Source: Acidaminobacter hydrogenoformans DSM 2784
GTDB lineage: Bacteria; Bacillota; Clostridia; Peptostreptococcales; Acidaminobacteraceae
Assembly (NCBI RefSeq): GCF_900103005.1
Contig: NZ_FMWL01000004.1
Coordinates: 219,041 to 260,202, forward strand
Length of the DNA: 41,162 bases
Direction of reading: 5' to 3'
In this document: piece by piece, positions 1-7,976 of the stretch
Numbering within the stretch: position 1 is the first letter of the stretch
Layout: each line of letters starts with the position of its first letter
Notes under the pieces: model-generated
Told to the model about the DNA's origin: nothing
Seen by the model: the letters and a program-made list of their open reading frames with translations, nothing else
Databases searched by the model: none
Translations under genes and position numbers: made by a program

Positions 1-198
1 ATAAAGGGTCAGACTTTGATTGAAATAATTTGATTTCTTTCGAGGTCTGACCCCGTGTAAAACGATTCGCGGCAAACCCAGCCTTCATCACACTATGTCG
101 TGAATTAAAGGGTCAGACCTCGTTGGAAACAAAATCTCGATAGAAATAGGTTTTAGTAGAATTAATTTGATTGATTTGAACTTTCAAGGAGGCATATC
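1..198. repeat. Family A repeats upstream of the racemase gene
   Basis: The leader before the first gene holds three family A palindromes: a degenerate one at 6-14 (GGGTCAGACT), a good one at 44-54 (GGTCTGACCCC) and one at 110-119 (GGGTCAGACC, opposite orientation). The rest is AT-rich. No confident promoter was found; the ribosome binding site AAGGAGG lies at about 187-193. Confidence 0.8.
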
Positions 199-1263
199 AT
201 GTATCCAAGATTGAAAATAGATATTCCTAAAATTAAGCATAATGCGAAAGTTTTAAGAGAATTATGCCAAAATAATGGCATTGAGCCCATGGTGGTAACG
301 AAAGTTCATTGTGCTCATCCTGGTATCACCAAAGCAATGGTTGAGGTTGGCTATACAATGCTCGCTGATTCTCGCGTTGAGAATTTGAAGGTTTTAAAAT
401 CTTTAGCGCCTGGAGTAAAGACGGTACTTTTAAGGTTGCCGATGGTTTCCGAAATCAACAGTGTCATCGAATTCGCAGACATATCATTAAATTCTGAGCT
501 TAAAACATTAAGGGCGTTGTCTTCAGAAGCTGTTAAAGCAAACAAAGTCCATGAAGTAATAATTATGGTCGACTTGGGAGATCTTCGAGAAGGGGTATTG
601 CCGGAGGATCTGGAGTCGGTTGTTAAAGAAGTATTGTCAATGCAGAATTTAGCCATAGCAGGCATTGGAGTCAATTTAACTTGTTATGGCGGCGTTATTC
701 CTGATGATAATAATTTAGGCCGTTTGGTCGAGCTGGCAAAACTTATAGAAACAAAGTTCAATATTAGCCTGAAATATATTTCAGGCGGCAATTCAAGCAG
801 TTTGTATAAGCTCATTGATAATACTCTGCCAAAAGGGATCACAAATTTGAGATTAGGCGAAGCGGTAGTGCTTGGCAGAGAAACTGCTTACGGTGAAAAG
901 ATTGAAAACACCTATGAAGACGCATTTCTTCTTGAGGCTCAGATCATAGAATTGAAAGAAAAAGATTCTGTTCCAACTGGCAAGATTGGGATGGATGCAT
1001 TTGGGAATAACCCAAGCTTCATTGATAAAGGAAAAATGAAAAGAGCTATCGTTGCAATTGGAAGACAAGACGTCCGCGTTGAAGGTCTGACCCCCGTGGA
1101 TGCTGGGGTTGAGATTATTGGGGCGAGCAGCGATCATTTGATTTTGGATGTGACAGGGGCGTCAAGGGCGCTTGAAGTTGGGACTGTGATTGGCTTCAGG
1201 GTGGATTATGGGGCGTTGTTGTCTTTGATGACGAGTAAGTATGTGGAAAAAATTTCTGAATGA
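199..1263 (+). CDS. orr: Ornithine racemase-like PLP-dependent amino acid racemase
   Basis: The 354-residue protein is a fold-type III PLP racemase. The likely PLP lysine is K35 in MVVTKVHCAH. The segments IIMVDLGDLREG, GIGVNLTCYG, SGGNSSS, LRLGEAVVLGRETAYG and GASSDHLILDV match the clostridial ornithine racemase Orr (L-ornithine to D-ornithine in ornithine fermentation) better than alanine racemase, as I recall that family. It is full length and preceded by AAGGAGG seven bases before ATG. A family A repeat at 1084-1094 encodes GLTP near the C-terminus, in a loop that in Orr appears to have the same length, so it looks like a substitution rather than an insertion. No other ornithine-pathway gene is in the window, so the substrate is inferred. 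It could also be a YhfX-type racemase. Confidence 0.75.
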   Translation: MYPRLKIDIPKIKHNAKVLRELCQNNGIEPMVVTKVHCAHPGITKAMVEVGYTMLADSRVENLKVLKSLAPGVKTVLLRLPMVSEINSVIEFADISLNSELKTLRALSSEAVKANKVHEVIIMVDLGDLREGVLPEDLESVVKEVLSMQNLAIAGIGVNLTCYGGVIPDDNNLGRLVELAKLIETKFNISLKYISGGNSSSLYKLIDNTLPKGITNLRLGEAVVLGRETAYGEKIENTYEDAFLLEAQIIELKEKDSVPTGKIGMDAFGNNPSFIDKGKMKRAIVAIGRQDVRVEGLTPVDAGVEIIGASSDHLILDVTGASRALEVGTVIGFRVDYGALLSLMTSKYVEKISE

Positions 1264-1269
1264 TTGGGA

Positions 1270-1299
1270 AGGGGCTCATCGGTGTGATGGGCCTCTTTT
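1270..1299 (+). terminator. Rho-independent terminator after the racemase gene
   Basis: An 11-bp stem with wobble or mismatched positions (AGGGGCTCATC pairing with GATGGGCCTCT) around a GGTGT loop is followed by a short T run, directly after the stop codon. Confidence 0.65.
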
Positions 1300-1300
1300 G

Positions 1301-1327
1301 TTGGTTGGGGGTTCATCGGCGGAAAAG
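1301..1327 (+). repeat. Degenerate family B repeat upstream of the RAYT gene
   Basis: A G-rich stretch followed by TTCATCGGCGGAAAAG resembles the family B consensus (G-rich, then GACCATCGGCAAAAA). It lies in direct orientation with the copy at 2411-2440, so the transposase gene is bracketed. Confidence 0.5.
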
Positions 1328-1360
1328 ATTTAATAAATTTGTTAACGAGAAATCTATTGA

Positions 1361-1389
1361 TTGACATTCCATATATTTACATATAAAAT
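1361..1389 (+). promoter_or_regulatory. Sigma-A type promoter of the transposase gene
   Basis: A perfect -35 TTGACA (1361-1366), a 17-bp spacer and a -10 TAAAAT (1384-1389) end about 28 bases before the start codon, followed by TGGAGGTG. Confidence 0.7.
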
Positions 1390-1417
1390 TAAATATGGAA
1401 ATATATGGAGGTGAACT

Positions 1418-2410
1418 ATGGCTAGGAAATTAAGAAATTTACAAACAGACATGGTTTATCATGTGGTCTGTAAAGGAAATAACGGGGAGTATGTGTTTGG
1501 CAAAGATGAGGATAAATGGATGTTTGTTAAGATCCTAAAAAAATATAGATTGAAGTATGATTTCGAGCTTTATGCCTATTGTATTATGGACAACCACGTG
1601 CATTTACTGATCAAAATGGGTGAGACAATGCTGTCGAGGGTCATGCAGGGGATTTCACAAAGTTTTACTCAGAAATTCAATCGAAAATATGAGCGAAGCG
1701 GTCATGTGTTTGGGGGGCGCTATTTTTCAAGTGAATGTGAGACGACGCAGTCAACGATGGCGGCTATGGCTTATATCCATTTGAACCCTTTCAAGGCTGG
1801 AAAAACAAAAGGGCTTGATTATGCCTGGAGCAGCCATTTTGCTTATTCCAAAGGGCTTGTTAAGGTTTGGTTTGACAACGTGGGGCTGCTTAAGCGCTTC
1901 AAGGACAAATTGCAGTCTGCCAAGGAAATTTATTTGGAGCATCTTGAGCAATTTAAGAGTGATCCAGTATTTTTTGAATATAGTGAAAAGGATGTCATGG
2001 CTGAGCCTATGACGTTAGACCGGTTGCTGGCAAAATTAAGGGTGAACAGGCGGTTCAGGTCGTTAGAATACCTTTTTGAAAAAGAACGTGCTGCTGAATC
2101 AACGGATGGCTGCGGTCGCATTGAGCGCTTGGTATGGCACAAACTTATATGGATCAATGATCGGTTTCGATTGGTTTCATGTGCGGAGCTTGCAAGAAGA
2201 CTGGATGTCAAACGGACATTGGTGTTGAGGGCGGTTAGAGAATTGAGGAAAAAGGGATCAGCATTGGAGGAAGATGATAGGATTATGCTGGATAATGAGG
2301 TTAAGCGCTATCTGAATATGAATGACAGTCAAAACCTGAACGCGGTTGAACATAAAGAAAATTTGGATCAGGTTATGTTGGAGGCAGAGGGGTTTTTGGA
2401 GGGGTTTTAG
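1418..2410 (+). CDS. REP-associated tyrosine transposase (RAYT, Y1_Tnp family)
   Basis: The 330-residue protein is an IS200-like Y1/HUH nuclease. The metal-binding HVH motif is at residues 60-62 (MDNHVHLLI), the typical GHVFGGRY follows near residue 96, and the probable catalytic tyrosine is Y119 in AYIHLNP. The region after about residue 200 looks like a helix-turn-helix extension (ELARRLDVKRTLVLRAVREL). RAYTs are single-copy transposase relatives linked to dispersed palindromic repeats. There are no IS terminal repeats around it, which fits a RAYT rather than an IS200 element. Both flanks carry degenerate family B repeats, and family A palindromes are abundant in the window. It has its own promoter and a good ribosome binding site. 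Confidence 0.9.
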   Translation: MARKLRNLQTDMVYHVVCKGNNGEYVFGKDEDKWMFVKILKKYRLKYDFELYAYCIMDNHVHLLIKMGETMLSRVMQGISQSFTQKFNRKYERSGHVFGGRYFSSECETTQSTMAAMAYIHLNPFKAGKTKGLDYAWSSHFAYSKGLVKVWFDNVGLLKRFKDKLQSAKEIYLEHLEQFKSDPVFFEYSEKDVMAEPMTLDRLLAKLRVNRRFRSLEYLFEKERAAESTDGCGRIERLVWHKLIWINDRFRLVSCAELARRLDVKRTLVLRAVRELRKKGSALEEDDRIMLDNEVKRYLNMNDSQNLNAVEHKENLDQVMLEAEGFLEGF

Positions 2411-2440
2411 GTGATGTTTGGGGCGGATGACAATCGGCAG
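2411..2440 (+). repeat. Degenerate family B repeat downstream of the RAYT gene
   Basis: It reads as a G-rich stretch followed by GATGACAATCGGCAGAG, immediately after the transposase stop codon and in the same orientation as the copy at 1301-1327. Confidence 0.55.
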
Positions 2441-2524
2441 AGTGGTATCATGGGTCTTTAATATTTGATCTTGGATTGGCAGAACGCGGTGAGATCTCAA
2501 TATCAGCGAGGATAGGATTCACTA

Positions 2525-2553
2525 TATTCAAAAGGGGAAACATCAGGTATAAT
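2525..2553 (+). promoter_or_regulatory. Possible promoter of rarA
   Basis: A perfect TATAAT (2548-2553) is preceded by a poor -35 (TATTCA). It lies 54 bases before the chosen rarA start. Confidence 0.4.
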
Positions 2554-2606
2554 AGCGTATAGAACGTTTGTGCGCCGCTGAACTATGTGTTTATAAGGAG
2601 CTTATT

Positions 2607-3947
2607 ATGGATTTGTTTGATTTGATGCTGCAGGAGAACCGGAAGGAAAGCGCGCCGCTGGCCGAGCGGATGAAGCCAAGGTCTGTGGAGGAGTTTATTG
2701 GGCAGAGTCATATCATGGGCTCTGGAAGGCTGCTCAGGCGTCTGATTGAATCTGACAAACTGACCAGCCTGATTTTGCATGGGCCACCCGGAAGTGGTAA
2801 GACGAGTTTGGCGAGAGTGATTGCCAATCAGACTGGCGCGGAGTTTGAGTCTTTGAATGCGGTGACTTCCGGGGTTAAGGATCTCAGGGAGGTTATTGGC
2901 AGAGCTGAAGATAGGCTGGCCATGAATGGGAAGCGGACCATTTTATTCATTGATGAGATTCATAGATTCAATAAGACGCAGCAAGACGCTTTATTGCCTT
3001 CGGTTGAGAAGGGGATCGTCATCATGATTGGGGCGACGACGGAAAATCCGTATTATGAGGTCAACAGCGCGCTGATATCGAGATCTAATGTTTTCAGGCT
3101 GAATGCATTGGATGCTGATGATGTTTTGGGGATCGTCGACTTGGCTCTGGATGATGTTGAACGTGGTTTGGGGGTCTTGAACGTATCTCTGGATCAGGAC
3201 GCGCGTGAAGCGATTGGCAGGCTGGCGTCCGGGGATGCCAGACGGGCTTTGAATGCGGTCGAGCTTGCGGCCATGACAAGTGAGCCTGATGCCGACGGGG
3301 AAATAGTAATCAGCGTAGAGGCACTCTACGAATCTATGCAGCACTCTGGCCAGTTGTATGACAAGACTGGGGATTCGCATTATGACATTATTTCTGCGTT
3401 TATAAAATCCATGCGGGGCAGCGATCCGGATGCAGCGCTTCATTATCTTGCCCGGATGATTGTGGGGGGCGAGGATCCAATATTTATTGCGCGGCGGATT
3501 ATTATCTGTGCTTCTGAGGATGTGGGGAATGCGGATCCGCAGGCACTGGTTGTGGCTGCGAGTGCGCTGAAGGCGGTTGAGACGATTGGGATGCCTGAAG
3601 GACGGATTCCACTGGCTCAGGCGGCGACGTATGTTGCCTGCGCGCCAAAGTCAAATGCTGCTTATTTGGGGATCGACCGGGCAATTGAGGATATCAGGCA
3701 GGGACGGAGTGGGGCGGTGCCGAGCTATTTGAAGGATGGGACGGCGCTGAAGCTGGAGTCGAGGAAGAGTGATGTGCTGGGCGGGGGCGTGTATGTGTAC
3801 CCTCATGACCATCGGCAGCATTATTTTAAACAGGTGTATTTGCCTGCGGCGCTGCGGGGTACAAGATATTATGTACTGGACGGTCAGGGGCGTGAGGCGG
3901 AGTTTGAGGCCTGGCTTGATGAGATTAAAAATCGTGAGGACGAGTAG
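2607..3947 (+). CDS. rarA: Replication-associated recombination protein A, AAA+ ATPase
   Basis: The 446-residue protein of the RarA/MgsA/WRNIP1 family acts at stalled replication forks. Walker A is GPPGSGKT at residues 59-66 and Walker B is ILFIDEIHRF near 113-121. The sensor segment IGATTENPYYEVNSALISR and the C-terminal tetramerisation region (ASEDVGNADPQALV, QAATYVACAPKSNAAY) are typical. The open frame extends 13 codons upstream, but the ATG at 2607 is preferred because it follows AAGGAG at ideal spacing. The match CATGACCATCGGCAGC near 3804 resembles family B but encodes the conserved HDH-type segment and is not counted as a repeat. Confidence 0.95.
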   Translation: MDLFDLMLQENRKESAPLAERMKPRSVEEFIGQSHIMGSGRLLRRLIESDKLTSLILHGPPGSGKTSLARVIANQTGAEFESLNAVTSGVKDLREVIGRAEDRLAMNGKRTILFIDEIHRFNKTQQDALLPSVEKGIVIMIGATTENPYYEVNSALISRSNVFRLNALDADDVLGIVDLALDDVERGLGVLNVSLDQDAREAIGRLASGDARRALNAVELAAMTSEPDADGEIVISVEALYESMQHSGQLYDKTGDSHYDIISAFIKSMRGSDPDAALHYLARMIVGGEDPIFIARRIIICASEDVGNADPQALVVAASALKAVETIGMPEGRIPLAQAATYVACAPKSNAAYLGIDRAIEDIRQGRSGAVPSYLKDGTALKLESRKSDVLGGGVYVYPHDHRQHYFKQVYLPAALRGTRYYVLDGQGREAEFEAWLDEIKNREDE

Positions 3948-3990
3948 TTTATGGAAGGATGTGGCGCAATTGGCTTCTGATGATAGGATT

Positions 3991-4281
3991 ATGGTTGAGG
4001 TGACGCCTGAAGCGGTCGACTATATTAGGGAAAAGGGTGCGACAGAGGTGACGGTGATGCTCGCCAAATCTGGGGGCTGCTGAAGTGGCGGCAGCATAGC
4101 GGTTCCCGTGCTGGAACTGAAAGCGCCTCAGATGCCGGAGCATTATCAGGTTGAGGAAGTTAGCGGGTTGACGGTTTATGTGCCGAAACGCCTGCCAACA
4201 AAGGAAGGAAAAATTTTGATAATCATGGACAAGATTTTGTTTATTAAGAGGCTGGATGTTTTGGGGGTTAAGGTCAGGTAA
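3991..4281 (+). CDS. Small selenoprotein, CC/Se-motif (HesB-like) family, Sec at residue 31
   Basis: A 96-codon frame is interrupted only by one TGA at 4081-4083 and then continues for 65 open codons to TAA at 4279-4281. The N-terminal part (VEVTPEAVDYIREKG, then AKSGGC) and the part after the TGA (SGGSIAVPVLELK, VSGLTVYVPKRLP, ILFIKRLDVLGV) together read as one small protein with the motif SGGC-U-SGG. From memory this matches the clostridial CC/Se motif family, in which the second Cys is often selenocysteine. A hairpin 16 nt after the TGA (4100-4119) is a plausible SECIS element. The start ATG at 3991 fits family N-termini; its ribosome binding site (AGGA) is weak. It lies 43 bases after rarA and is probably cotranscribed. 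The alternative is a nonsense-mutated pseudogene, less likely because the downstream half is intact. Confidence 0.75.
4100..4119 (+). promoter_or_regulatory. Putative bacterial SECIS hairpin
   Basis: A 7-bp stem (CGGTTCC pairing with GGAACTG, one G-U pair) closes a six-base loop CGTGCT containing a GU. It begins 16 nt after the in-frame TGA, a position suited to SelB-dependent recoding. Confidence 0.5.
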
Positions 4282-4622
4282 GAGTAAGGAGTTGAGATTT
4301 GCGAATGTTGGATTGAGGGACTTTTGTTTTGAAGGATTTTAATTTTACAAAGTGAATAGATTTGGAGGGATGGGTGTAAGCCTGTCCTTTTTTGTTGAGG
4401 TTTTTTGGGGGTGGATAATTGGGGGAGGTGTTGGAAATTTTGGTGTTGAGGGCGATGTTTTTAAGTTTTGTTCGAGGTCTGACCCCAAGTGTTCTATCTT
4501 TGTTTGAAAGTACCGAGAAATATGTTAAAATATTTCAAAGATGAGAGATCTATAAAATGAATGATTGGAACTATCGGAATAAATATTTGCAGCATATTTG
4601 ATACGAGGGGATGGTGGTCTGG
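4282..4622. other. Intergenic region after the selenoprotein gene
   Basis: This stretch holds a weak terminator-like hairpin followed by TTTTTT (about 4368-4394), a family A repeat at 4476-4486 (GGTCTGACCCC) and a promoter at 4504-4531. Otherwise it is AT-rich with no recognisable gene. Confidence 0.6.
4504..4531 (+). promoter_or_regulatory. Promoter of the membrane protein gene
   Basis: It has TTGAAA (4504-4509), a 16-bp spacer and TAAAAT (4526-4531), about 80-90 bases before the candidate start codons. Confidence 0.5.
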
Positions 4623-6026
4623 ATGAGGGTTTTGCTTATAGGGCAAAAGATTGTTACTCTTGAGGACCTAAATTCCTATTTTTTTGAGCAGCATGTTCAT
4701 GGATATGCATGCGTTGGAGCGCCCAATATACTAAGCCTTGATATTGTAAGATATAGTGGCATACACATGGTAATATGCCAGACGTCAGATTATTCTATGG
4801 AACATTTAACGACTTTTATGAGTCGAGTTAAAGAGCATGATATCGCGATTGTGACTTTGCTTATTTCAGAATCGACTGAGTTGTCGCAGATTAATGAGCC
4901 TGCGCTGAAAGATATTGACGATCTTTTAGTTTTACCTTTTACTCCTTCGGAATTTCATACTAGGTTGTTAAAGTTAATTCTGAAATCGAAAAGCCCTCAT
5001 AGCAAAGCGAACGCAGAGGATTGGTTAAAGAGCATGCTTACTCTGATGTCAGATTCGCCAGGGACTAATGAAAAAGGCATTTTTAATGAAACAAATAGTG
5101 AGTTAGACATTGACATGGAGGAAGATCAAGAGTATTTTGTTCCAGACTTAGAACTTTTAAAGAAGGGAACGACATCTGAAAATAGCATCAAAGATGAACA
5201 GGAATCTAATGAAACTGGATTGAACGGGGATGTTAGTCAGGATACTGGGCAGTCAACAAATGATGTACCTTCAAAAATTGAAAGTGCTGAACTGAATTTA
5301 GCGGGTCTGACCCCGTCAAATGCTTCTGAAACCGAGACCATTACAAATCCCAAAAAAGACACTTTACAAAAAACAAACATCACAGTGCCGTGGATAGATG
5401 ATCCAACCAGATTTACTGAGCTCATGGAAGGCATTGATTTTGACAGAGCACCAATATCCAGTGAATCGTCTAACACTGAAGCTGATAATGGTGAACCCAT
5501 TAATGATAATCAGGATAGTGTAACGAAGAAGTCGACCAACAGCATTGAAAGTGTCTCAAACAACAGCGATAGCAATGAGAGTCAAACTGGTATACATAAT
5601 AATGAATCTAAAAAAGAAAATATATTCAATAAATTTCTTGAACTCTTTGGTCGAATGATTTATTTTTTATTAATTGTATTTTTGATTCTATTTTCAATTG
5701 TTGTTGTTAAAAGTTATTATGATGGTGGTGTGGCCACATTTGGCGATTTAGGCATATACTCTAACACTGAGGAATTTCTCTATGAAAAAGGTAATTTGTT
5801 GAAAGGTAGTTTTCCGGGTGCTTTGATTGTTGCTTATGGGGTCGGACCCGACAATCCTTTTGGCGAAAAAATAATCTCGGTATTCCCTTGGTTGGGTTAT
5901 ATGGCTGATTACGCTAAGACGTCCGTTGGATTCTTGATTGTAATCGTCATACCCTTGTTAATAATTTTTATTATTGAAATTTATTACTGGATTCAACGTA
6001 GAAAAAACAAGAAAATACAAATCTAA
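4611..6026 (+). CDS. Membrane protein: receiver-like domain, acidic linker, SipW-like tail
   Basis: Unrecognised as a whole (471 residues). Residues 5-130 resemble a CheY-like fold (MRVLLIGQK, VICQTSD, VTLLIS, LLVLPFTPSEFHTRLLKLI) but lack the phosphoacceptor Asp. Residues 140-340 are a Ser/Asn/Glu-rich, probably disordered linker containing the family A peptide GLTP. Two transmembrane helices follow (about 350-370 and 440-463). The stretch VFPWLGYMADYAKTSVGF plus the last helix resembles the C-terminal end of SipW-type signal peptidase I, but no catalytic SGSMEP motif is present. A variant A repeat at 5838-5850 encodes GVGPDNP. The start could instead be the ATG at 4623. Base composition is more AT-rich than its neighbours. 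The function is unknown. Confidence 0.6.
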   Translation: MVVWMRVLLIGQKIVTLEDLNSYFFEQHVHGYACVGAPNILSLDIVRYSGIHMVICQTSDYSMEHLTTFMSRVKEHDIAIVTLLISESTELSQINEPALKDIDDLLVLPFTPSEFHTRLLKLILKSKSPHSKANAEDWLKSMLTLMSDSPGTNEKGIFNETNSELDIDMEEDQEYFVPDLELLKKGTTSENSIKDEQESNETGLNGDVSQDTGQSTNDVPSKIESAELNLAGLTPSNASETETITNPKKDTLQKTNITVPWIDDPTRFTELMEGIDFDRAPISSESSNTEADNGEPINDNQDSVTKKSTNSIESVSNNSDSNESQTGIHNNESKKENIFNKFLELFGRMIYFLLIVFLILFSIVVVKSYYDGGVATFGDLGIYSNTEEFLYEKGNLLKGSFPGALIVAYGVGPDNPFGEKIISVFPWLGYMADYAKTSVGFLIVIVIPLLIIFIIEIYYWIQRRKNKKIQI

Positions 6027-6060
6027 CAATGCGCAATTCGAGATATATTGGAGGACTATC

Positions 6061-6756
6061 ATGATTTTCAATAAACCAGGTTATAAAAATACACTTGATG
6101 TTTTTAAAATTGTTGATGAAGCTGCAGAAAAGCAAAATATAGATACGGTAATCATTGCGTCCTCGTCGGGTGAAACTGGATTAGCAGCTTTGGAGTTTTT
6201 CGGTTTTCAGAATGACGAAGAGTGCAGCGGTGAAAAACGCGGGGGACAGACCTCAAACAATTCCCAAGAAGACAGCTGGGGTCGGACCCGCAAAATAATA
6301 AAAAACATAATAATAGTCTCTCATGTCGCAGGGTTTGAAGGCCCGGACGTCCTGGACATGGAGCCAGGTGTAAAAAAACAGCTCGAAACAGCTGGCGCAG
6401 TCGTAATCACTGCTGCTCACAGCCTGGGCGGCATCGGCAGGGCGGCGCGCATAAAGTTTGGCACCTACGGCACGGATGAGCTAATGGCTAACGCGCTGCG
6501 GCTGTTTGGGGAGGGCACAAAAGTAGCCATCGAGATCTCCATGATGGCAGTGGATGCTGGCGCCGTGTCGACAATGGAAAGGGTTATTGCTATTGGCGGC
6601 ACCAGCAGCGGCGCGGACACAGCTCTGATCCTGCAGCCCGCCAACACCCACAGATTCTTCGACATTCGAGTGGACGAAATCCTATGTAAACCTGCTGTCT
6701 CCAAGGCTTGGTTCAAAGAACAAAAGGCCTCAGCAGAAGGGGAGGCCGGTCAATGA
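6061..6756 (+). CDS. Pyruvate kinase alpha/beta (C-terminal) domain protein
   Basis: The 231-residue stand-alone homologue of the pyruvate kinase C-terminal domain lacks the catalytic barrel. IDTVIIASSSGETGLAALEFF and IIVSHVAGFEGPDVLDM fit the family of small clostridial proteins of this type, whose role is not established. Residues about 58-82 (ECSGEKRGGQTSNNSQEDSWGRTRK) look like an extra hydrophilic loop; this loop is encoded by two variant family A repeats at 6241-6251 and 6278-6290. The start at 6061 follows TTGGAGGAC; the longer open frame upstream lacks a ribosome binding site and overlaps the previous gene. It overlaps azlC by four bases (ATGA), so the three genes form an operon. Confidence 0.8.
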   Translation: MIFNKPGYKNTLDVFKIVDEAAEKQNIDTVIIASSSGETGLAALEFFGFQNDEECSGEKRGGQTSNNSQEDSWGRTRKIIKNIIIVSHVAGFEGPDVLDMEPGVKKQLETAGAVVITAAHSLGGIGRAARIKFGTYGTDELMANALRLFGEGTKVAIEISMMAVDAGAVSTMERVIAIGGTSSGADTALILQPANTHRFFDIRVDEILCKPAVSKAWFKEQKASAEGEAGQ

Positions 6757-7499
6757 AAACTTCAAGCAGGCGCGCCCGCATACTGGTGGGCGCAAAGCTC
6801 GGCATCCCGATCGCGATAGGCTATATCCCGATCGGGATTGCTTTTGGGGTGCTGGCCTCCTCTTTGGGTCTGAAGATTGGTATAGGCGTTGCGCTTTCCT
6901 CCATCCTCTACGCCGGCGCGAGCCAATTCGTTGGCGTGGGCATGATGGCCGCGGGGGCATCGACCCTCGAAATTGTGATGACCACATTTATCCTCAATTT
7001 TCGACATTTCATCATGTCGTCCTCGCTGTCGCAGCGACTGCCCGAGACCATCGGCAAACGCTTTTTGTCTGTGCTGGCTTTTGGCGTCACCGACGAATCC
7101 TTTGCCGTTGCTTCGGTCCAGCCACAGCGCGTCCTCGACCCTTGGTCGCTGCTCGGTCTGAACACGATCGCCTACCTCGCATGGAACAGCGGCACGCTGA
7201 TGGGCCTCCTGCTGGGCGACGCCATACCGCCGTCACTCTCCGCCAGCATGGGAATTGCGCTGTACGCAATGTTTGTAGGACTTTTGGTTCCAGGGCTTAA
7301 AAATGATTTGCCGATGGTCACCGTCACCCTCACCGCCATCGCCACCAGCACCCTCATCTTCTACCTGCCTCTTTTTTCCGGTCTCGCAAGCGGCTGGCGG
7401 ATCTTGATCGCCACCCTGATCGCCGCGGCCGTGGGATCAAAGCTCCTGGCTAAGTCCGCAATCTCCGACATTGGCAACCGTCAAAATAGGGAGGCGTAA
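6753..7499 (+). CDS. azlC: AzlC family branched-chain amino acid exporter subunit
   Basis: This 248-residue inner-membrane protein has about seven hydrophobic segments. Family-typical pieces include GIPIAIGYIPIGIAFGVLA, LYAGASQFVGVGMM, LNFRHFIMSSSLS and FGVTDESFAV. With AzlD it exports branched-chain amino acids or analogues in known members. It starts at an ATG overlapping the stop of the preceding gene, with a GGGGAGG ribosome binding site, and is followed two bases after its stop by azlD. Confidence 0.92.
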   Translation: MKTSSRRARILVGAKLGIPIAIGYIPIGIAFGVLASSLGLKIGIGVALSSILYAGASQFVGVGMMAAGASTLEIVMTTFILNFRHFIMSSSLSQRLPETIGKRFLSVLAFGVTDESFAVASVQPQRVLDPWSLLGLNTIAYLAWNSGTLMGLLLGDAIPPSLSASMGIALYAMFVGLLVPGLKNDLPMVTVTLTAIATSTLIFYLPLFSGLASGWRILIATLIAAAVGSKLLAKSAISDIGNRQNREA

Positions 7500-7501
7500 C
7501 C

Positions 7502-7810
7502 ATGACAAATCCAGGTCACCAATTTATTACAGTCCTTCTCATGGCGGCAGTCACCTATGTGCCAAGATTGATTCCCATGACACTGCTCAGAGGCAGGAAG
7601 CTGAGCCCCAGCCTTCAAAACTTCTTGAAATGCGTGCCTTTTGCCGTGCTGGGCGCTTTAATTTTTCCGGAAATCCTATATTCGACGTCGTCCATCCCCA
7701 CGGCGGCATTAGGGCTCGCCGCTGCCCTTGCGCTTGCTCTGTTGAGGCTCAATGTGGTTCTCGTCGTCTTAGGGAGTATCCTGGCGGTTTATTTGGGAGG
7801 CTTGTTTTAA
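7502..7810 (+). CDS. azlD: AzlD family branched-chain amino acid exporter small subunit
   Basis: The 102-residue membrane protein has about three or four hydrophobic helices. TYVPRLIPMTLLRGRKLSP and FLKCVPFAVLGALIFPEIL are typical of AzlD. The ribosome binding site GGGAGG lies in the end of azlC. It is the last gene of the 6061-7810 operon. Confidence 0.92.
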   Translation: MTNPGHQFITVLLMAAVTYVPRLIPMTLLRGRKLSPSLQNFLKCVPFAVLGALIFPEILYSTSSIPTAALGLAAALALALLRLNVVLVVLGSILAVYLGGLF

Positions 7811-7976
7811 AGGGAGAAGGGAGAAAGGGAGAAGGGACAAGGGACAAGGGGGTCAGACCCGCTCGTGTATTTTATTGATCCATTGGGGTTCCATTGGGGT
7901 CAGACCTGCTCTTTAACCCAAAAAGGAAGTGGGGCCCAAACCCCACTTCCTACCATTTACAGCCTTCTTATTTTTT
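7811..7976. repeat. Purine-rich tandem repeat, two family A repeats and a terminator
   Basis: At 7811-7850 GGGAGAA/GGGACAA units are repeated in tandem. Two family A copies follow in the same orientation (7848-7860 and 7896-7907). The second is preceded by a near-duplicate of its left flank (CATTGGGGTTC, then CATTGGGGTCAGACC). Confidence 0.8.
7921..7950 (-). terminator. Rho-independent terminator of the DJ-1 family gene
   Basis: A perfect 10-bp stem (GGAAGTGGGG at 7925-7934, CCCCACTTCC at 7941-7950) is followed on the minus strand by TTTTT. It sits between the converging azlD and DJ-1 genes and may act in both directions. Confidence 0.8.

Noticed and set aside
1418..2410. IS200/IS605 insertion sequence
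   Set aside because: The single HUH gene lacks a TnpB partner and subterminal hairpin ends, and carries the GHVFGGRY and AYIHLNP features of RAYTs.
3991..4083. Truncated 30-residue protein or pseudogene after rarA
   Set aside because: Coding sequence continues intact after the single TGA and fits a known Cys/Sec motif, so recoding is the better explanation.
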